10,369 bases of DNA. It comes from Paludibacteraceae bacterium (GTDB lineage Bacteria; Bacteroidota; Bacteroidia; Bacteroidales; Paludibacteraceae). The DNA is taken from contig JAEDNI010000053.1 of the NCBI GenBank assembly GCA_016302585.1, forward strand, positions 1 to 10,369, written 5' to 3'. A program made the position numbers and the translations under genes. The notes below the pieces were generated by a model. It searched no databases. It was not told where the DNA came from and was given only the letters and a program-made list of their open reading frames with translations. Position 1 is the stretch's first letter. Each line of letters starts with the position of its first letter. Of the stretch, positions 7,226 through 10,369 are shown piece after piece.

Positions 7226-8322
7226 GAATCAAACAGATTGATAAGTTATACGTCACGTATCATGGATGCCGAGTGGGAACGCTAATGATGTCGCCAAACA
7301 GTGAATCGGTAGTGTTTCAGTATGCAGAGGAGTGGCTACACACAGGATTCTCCATTTCTCCGCTGGAGCTAAAACTGGAGAACAAGTTGTTTATCGCTCC
7401 GCGGAATCCATTCTACGGCAACTTCGGGATCTTTGAGGATAGTATGCCGGACGGGTACGGACGATATTTGCTGAATCGTATTCTGCGCGAGCAAGGTATA
7501 GATGATTTTTCGCTGACACCGCTCCAACGATTGGCGATAGTGGGTTCAGCCGGAATGGGTGCGTTATGCTACGAACCGGCCATAGATGCCTCTGCAGGAG
7601 GGGCATTGCCGGAGTTGGATGAGTTGCAGCAGTTGGCGTTAGATGTTCTGTCCGAGAAACAGACAGAAGGCGCAGATGTGCTGTACTATAATAGCGGTAA
7701 CTCAGGTGGCTGTCGTCCGAAATGTCTATTGCATCAGGATGGCAAGGATTGGCTTGTGAAGTTCCGGCATACGTATGATTCAGCGGATATTGGCGAGCAG
7801 GAATACCGGTACATGCAGTTGGCAGCGCAGTGCGGGATAGAGATTCCGGAATGCCGATTAATTCAAGGGAAGTATTTTGCTTCTCAGCGTTTTGACCGGA
7901 CCGAGCGAGGAGAGCGCATACATGTGGCAACGGCAGCTGCGCTGCTGACGGAGAGTATCAACCCACCAAAGACGGATTATAAGACGCTGCTGAGTCTGAC
8001 CGGATGGCTGACGCAATCGCCGCAACAGGTGGAGCAGATGTTTCGTCGCATGGTGTATAATGTGCTGATAGAGAATAAGGATGATCATGCGAAGAACTTC
8101 ACGTTCCTATGGCGCGAAGGGAAATGGCGTTTGGCTCCGGCGTATGACTTGCTGCCGTGCATCGATGGGTATCATGGGCAACATGCGACATCGGTGATGG
8201 GGAAAGGTAATCCGACAGAGAATGATATGATTGCAGCAGGAGAATCAATCCGCATCAATGCGCATCGCGGCAAGCAGATTATTGACGAGATAAAGGGAGT
8301 CATCGCTGAATCCAAAAACTGA
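7222..8322 (+). CDS. hipA: HipA-like serine/threonine kinase toxin
   Basis: This 366-residue protein is of the HipA family. E. coli HipA phosphorylates glutamyl-tRNA synthetase and so stops translation; the target here is unknown. Visible parts are: an N-terminal HipA_N-like subdomain (about 1-115, with NPFYGNFGIFEDSMPDGYGRYLL at about 57-79 abbreviated as the conserved DSMPDGYG motif); a Gly-rich nucleotide loop NSGGCRPK (160-167); an ATP-binding Lys in WLVKFR (K180); an RFDR motif (about 225); a catalytic loop NKDDHAKN (285-292); and a metal-binding Asp in LAPAYD (D309). All key kinase residues appear intact, so it is predicted active. It is shorter than E. coli HipA (about 440) but has both subdomains, so it is not the split HipS/HipT form. 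Translation is probably coupled to the antitoxin through the ATGA overlap. The stop codon lies inside a heptamer repeat unit. Confidence 0.9.
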   Translation: MRIKQIDKLYVTYHGCRVGTLMMSPNSESVVFQYAEEWLHTGFSISPLELKLENKLFIAPRNPFYGNFGIFEDSMPDGYGRYLLNRILREQGIDDFSLTPLQRLAIVGSAGMGALCYEPAIDASAGGALPELDELQQLALDVLSEKQTEGADVLYYNSGNSGGCRPKCLLHQDGKDWLVKFRHTYDSADIGEQEYRYMQLAAQCGIEIPECRLIQGKYFASQRFDRTERGERIHVATAAALLTESINPPKTDYKTLLSLTGWLTQSPQQVEQMFRRMVYNVLIENKDDHAKNFTFLWREGKWRLAPAYDLLPCIDGYHGQHATSVMGKGNPTENDMIAAGESIRINAHRGKQIIDEIKGVIAESKN

Positions 8323-8373
8323 CAACTGAATACTGATGACTGAACACTGATGACTGAACACTGACAACTGAAT
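8318..8373 (+). repeat. Heptanucleotide tandem repeat array (ACTGANN), copy 2
   Basis: Eight perfect-frame 7-nt units are present: ACTGACA, ACTGAAT, ACTGATG, ACTGAAC, ACTGATG, ACTGAAC, ACTGACA and ACTGAAT. A degenerate GCTAAAC follows. The TGA of the first unit is the HipA stop codon (8320-8322). Two larger duplications are visible inside it: the 14-mer ACTGATGACTGAAC is exactly tandem (8332-8345, 8346-8359), and ACTGACAACTGAAT occurs at both ends (8318-8331, 8360-8373). Its first 19 nt equal the start of the array at 6535. The variable last two bases suggest a constrained ACTGA core. Confidence 0.92.
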
Positions 8374-8382
8374 GCTAAACAC

Positions 8383-8414
8383 AAAAAAAATCGCAACAAA
8401 ATGCGATTTTTTTT
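8383..8414 (+). terminator. Rho-independent terminator after the hipBA-like operon
   Basis: A perfect 13-bp stem pairs 8383-8395 (eight A then TCGCA) with 8402-8414 (TGCGA then eight T), with a 6-nt loop ACAAAA. The A and T tracts on both sides make it suited to termination in either direction. It isolates the toxin operon from the ATPase promoter 11 nt downstream. Confidence 0.88.
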
Positions 8415-8424
8415 CGTCCAATCC

Positions 8425-8455
8425 TTGCATATATGCGCAAAATGTAGTATCTTTG
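8425..8455 (+). promoter_or_regulatory. Bacteroidota-type promoter of the ATPase gene, with palindrome
   Basis: The -33 TTG is at 8425-8427 and the -7 TATCTTTG is at 8448-8455, with exactly 20 bases between. The spacer holds the perfect palindrome GCATATATGC (8427-8436), overlapping the -33 element, so a repressor site is possible. Predicted start near 8462 gives a leader of about 83 nt. Confidence 0.75.
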
Positions 8456-8544
8456 CGGCGGATTTTGTGATTTTTATTGTGTTTATATGCCCTAAAAATG
8501 TGATTTTAAAGTGTTTTTGTGCATCGATTTGTGTGATTTGAATT

Positions 8545-9888
8545 ATGAAACTGCTTGAAAGAAAGATAGATACGTATCTACTCGATTGGAAGAATAGCGC
8601 AAAGAGAAAGCCTCTCATTGTGAAAGGTGCCCGACAAATTGGTAAAACGGAGTCCATTCGGGCCTTCGGAAATGCGAACTATGAGTCTGTAATAGAGATA
8701 AATTTTGTGCTGCAAAAGAAGTTCCGCGCTATCTTTGATGACGGATATGAGGTTGACACCATCATCAAGAACATCTCGCTCTTGGAACCTTCATGGAAAT
8801 TTATTCCGCATAAGACGCTCATCTTCTTTGATGAACTACAGAAATGTCCCGACTGCGCGACATCGCTCAAGTCGTTCTGCTTGGATGATCGATACGATGT
8901 AATCTGTTCGGGTTCTCTGATGGGTATTTATTATGAGGAAATAGAATCGAATGCGGTCGGATTCAAGGACGACTATGAGATGCATTCGATGGATTTTGAG
9001 GAGTTCTTGTGGGCTAAAGGTTACTCGCGCGAGCAGATACAAGATCTCTATCAGCATATGGTTTCTTTGCAACCCTTCTCGCAATTGGAGATAGATACGA
9101 TGATGGGGCATTTCCGAGATTACATGACGCTTGGCGGCATGCCGGAAGTGGTGAAGATGTACATTGATAATGGTCATTTTGAAGGTACGCTTCATCTGCA
9201 GCGCCAGTTGCTCAAGGACTACGAAGAGGATATCACAAAATACGCCAAAGAAACAGACAAGTCAAAGATCTTGGCGGTTTATAAACATATATCAACCTTC
9301 CTTGCTAAGGAAAATAAGAAATACCAGATTACAAAAATAGCCAAGGGTGCGCGCAATAGAGAATATATCGGGGCTGTAGAGTGGTTGAAAGAAGCTGGGG
9401 TGATTAATGTATGCTACTGCCTGAACAATGTCGAACTGCCGCTTAAAGGTAATTATATCCCGGAGTACTATAAGTTGTATTATCACGATACTGGTCTGCT
9501 TATCGCCTCGCTGGACGAGGAGGCGCAAGAGGACTTGCGTGCCAATAAGAACTTCGGTACGTACAAAGGTGCTATCTATGAGAATGTAGTAGGTGAGATG
9601 TTGCGCAAGTCAGGCTATGAACAGTTGTATTTCTATCGTCATGACAATCCTTCGTTGGAAATGGATTTCTTCGTGCGTGATGCCAATTCGTTGATTCCGG
9701 TCGAAGTAAAAGCTAAAGATGGCGCAACCGCATCGCTCAATAATCTCATCAAATGGGACTCGTATCCCGATGTACATTACGGTATCAAATTTGGATATAA
9801 AAATATCGGTTGGAACGGCGCGTTCTATACCTTCCCGTATTTTCTCGCCTTCTTACTCAAACGATTCCTGGCAGAAAACAAACGCTAA
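8545..9888 (+). CDS. AAA-family ATPase with C-terminal DUF4143 domain
   Basis: This 447-residue protein is of the AAA_14/DUF4143 type, very common in Bacteroidota and of unknown cellular role. The Walker A motif GARQIGKT is at 28-35, the Walker B motif LIFFDELQK ends with D96-E97, and a sensor-like CSGS is at 121-124. The middle (about 145-300) includes YMTLGGMPEVV and a probable winged-helix region. The C-terminal DUF4143 region has an EMDFF motif (D374) followed by PVEVKAK (E387, K389). This fits a PD-(D/E)xK nuclease-like core, although cleavage has not been shown for most members. There is no signal peptide or membrane helix, so it is cytoplasmic. It has its own promoter and no co-transcribed partner. 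The end (PYFLAFLLKRFL) is a natural family end, so the following reading frame is not a lost continuation. Length is normal and all motifs are intact. Confidence 0.88.
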   Translation: MKLLERKIDTYLLDWKNSAKRKPLIVKGARQIGKTESIRAFGNANYESVIEINFVLQKKFRAIFDDGYEVDTIIKNISLLEPSWKFIPHKTLIFFDELQKCPDCATSLKSFCLDDRYDVICSGSLMGIYYEEIESNAVGFKDDYEMHSMDFEEFLWAKGYSREQIQDLYQHMVSLQPFSQLEIDTMMGHFRDYMTLGGMPEVVKMYIDNGHFEGTLHLQRQLLKDYEEDITKYAKETDKSKILAVYKHISTFLAKENKKYQITKIAKGARNREYIGAVEWLKEAGVINVCYCLNNVELPLKGNYIPEYYKLYYHDTGLLIASLDEEAQEDLRANKNFGTYKGAIYENVVGEMLRKSGYEQLYFYRHDNPSLEMDFFVRDANSLIPVEVKAKDGATASLNNLIKWDSYPDVHYGIKFGYKNIGWNGAFYTFPYFLAFLLKRFLAENKR

Positions 9889-9889
9889 A

Positions 9890-10150
9890 GAGGAGTCTTT
9901 ACAAATCGCCCCCGATGCCAACCTCGCCCTCGAACTCGTCAAACCCATCGAAACCCCTGCCGTCAAACCCCTCGACCAGAAGCAGATCCTCCTCTCTCTA
10001 CTCCCCGATGAGTTTGAATCCAAAACCCTCGTCGCCGAAGCCGCCTCTCAAGGTATTTCCCGCGCAACGGCTCTACGTTGGAATGATGAGTGGCAAACAG
10101 TCGGATTGATCCTAAAAATCAAATATGGAGTGTATAAAAAAATTGCATGA
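9890..10150 (+). pseudogene. C-terminal gene remnant with winged-helix tail (possibly DUF3987-like)
   Basis: An open stretch of about 86 codons follows directly on the ATPase stop, in the +1 frame, and ends at TGA 10148-10150. It has no usable start codon of its own; the frame is open upstream only by overlapping the ATPase. Its second half (PDEF, TLVAEAASQGISRATALRWND, then LKIKYGVYKK; split here) looks like a winged helix-turn-helix tail as found at the end of Bacteroidota DUF3987/primase-helicase-like mobile-element proteins; that family link is tentative. Codon choice turns sharply to C-ending codons (GCC, CCC, CTC, ATC) at about 9908, unlike all neighbours, which suggests a different origin. 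The best reading is a gene remnant whose 5' part was lost when this junction formed. A chance open frame is less likely because of the coherent protein pattern. Confidence 0.5.
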
Positions 10151-10213
10151 TACAGTTGAGACACTTGATACTCTCGGGCGCAACTGTCTCAACTGTATCA
10201 AGTGTCTCATGCA
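10144..10213. repeat. Inverted repeat built from 9-nt units
   Basis: The left side reads as 9-nt units TGATACAGT, TGAGACACT and TGATACT. The right side carries related units on the opposite strand. Three pairing registers exist, offset by 9 nt: 10148-10163 with 10185-10200 (16 perfect bp), 10157-10171 with 10195-10209 (15 perfect bp), and TGCATGA 10144-10150 with 10207-10213. The first TGA is the stop codon of the gene remnant. There is no T tract, so it is not a standard terminator. Its function is unknown. Confidence 0.88.
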
Positions 10214-10308
10214 AATTTGTACAGCGTCTGTTGTCCGGCATATCATACCGCTTCCGACTTTGTTTTTGGCGTCGGTTTTCTATTCCGACATCTCCTCCGT
10301 CGATCGAA
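10214..10308. other. Intergenic stretch without recognised features
   Basis: There is no coding frame of note and no promoter of the TTG-N20-TAnnTTTG form. Only short CCGAC/GTCGG complementary pentamers are present (10254-10258, 10271-10275, 10285-10289), which are too weak to call a terminator. Together with its flanks it forms a non-coding region from 10151 to the window end. Confidence 0.5.
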
Positions 10309-10352
10309 TCGTTAGTGATTCGTTAATGATTCCTTGGTGGTTCGTTAGTGGT
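10309..10352. repeat. 11-nt degenerate tandem repeat
   Basis: Four consecutive 11-nt units are present: TCGTTAGTGAT, TCGTTAATGAT, TCCTTGGTGGT and TCGTTAGTGGT. A further weakly matching unit begins TACGCTACC. On the other strand the unit reads ATCACTAACGA or ACCACTAACGA. The array runs to near the window end and may continue beyond it. All frames tested on both strands meet stops, so it is non-coding here. Confidence 0.8.
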
Positions 10353-10369
10353 TACGCTACCCATTACCT

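Noticed and set aside
8318..8373. CRISPR array
   Set aside because: The 7-nt period with no spacers of 25-40 nt rules out a CRISPR; it is a microsatellite-like array.
8172..8657. 161-codon minus-strand frame across the HipA end, heptamer array and ATPase start
   Set aside because: It stays open because the complement of ACTGANN (NNTCAGT) contains no stop codons, giving a low-complexity Ser/Val/Gln stretch. It runs across two genes, a terminator and a promoter.
9719..9889. Programmed frameshift joining the ATPase to the downstream HTH fragment
   Set aside because: The ATPase ends at a natural family C-terminus (PYFLAFLLKRFL), no slippery site is evident at the junction, and base composition changes sharply after it.
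9810..10109. 99-codon plus-strand frame rich in Ser and Pro
   Set aside because: It is a shifted-frame reading of the ATPase end and the C-rich remnant. The Ser/Pro richness comes from C-rich codons read out of frame.
10148..10200. Rho-independent terminator
   Set aside because: The stem is long, but the loop is 21 nt, alternative registers exist and no T tract follows. It is recorded as an inverted repeat instead.

Overview
The window looks like chromosomal DNA of a Bacteroidota bacterium, most likely order Bacteroidales (gut or rumen type). Three things support this. All three recognisable promoters have the Bacteroidota form TTG-N20-TAnnTTTG rather than -35/-10 boxes, and start codons lack clear Shine-Dalgarno sequences. 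The giant surface protein combines Listeria-Bacteroides (InlB B-type) repeats with a C-terminal region of a type I recognise from Bacteroidales. The AAA/DUF4143 ATPase and the HipBA pair are also typical of this group. Genus cannot be told from the sequence.

Layout: (1) 1-6751 is one surface-protein transcription unit. It has a promoter (56-86), a leader of about 100 nt, a 2113-residue secreted adhesin-like protein (191-6532), a short heptanucleotide repeat array, a 43-residue proline-rich small protein (6575-6706) and a strong hairpin terminator. (2) 6752-8414 is a hipBA-type toxin-antitoxin operon. It has a candidate operator (repeated ATTTTCTGT, 21 bp apart), a promoter, an XRE-family HipB-like antitoxin, an overlapping HipA-like kinase, a second heptanucleotide array that contains the HipA stop codon, and a terminator. 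(3) 8415-9888 is a monocistronic AAA ATPase with a C-terminal DUF4143 / PD-(D/E)xK-like domain under its own promoter. (4) 9889-10369 is decayed or mobile-looking DNA. It holds a start-less C-terminal fragment of a foreign-looking, C-rich gene with a winged-helix tail, then a hairpin built from 9-nt repeats, then an 11-nt degenerate tandem repeat near the window end.

The most unusual signal is not a gene. Three different short-period repeat families (7, 9 and 11 nt) sit in non-coding positions. Two of them (7 and 9 nt) supply the stop codon of the gene in front of them, and the 7-nt family recurs after two unrelated genes with an identical 19-nt stretch. The other item worth attention is the small proline-rich protein directly behind the giant adhesin. 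Neither has a function that can be assigned from sequence alone. Nothing here amounts to a clearly new multi-gene system; the HipBA and AAA/DUF4143 genes are known families.
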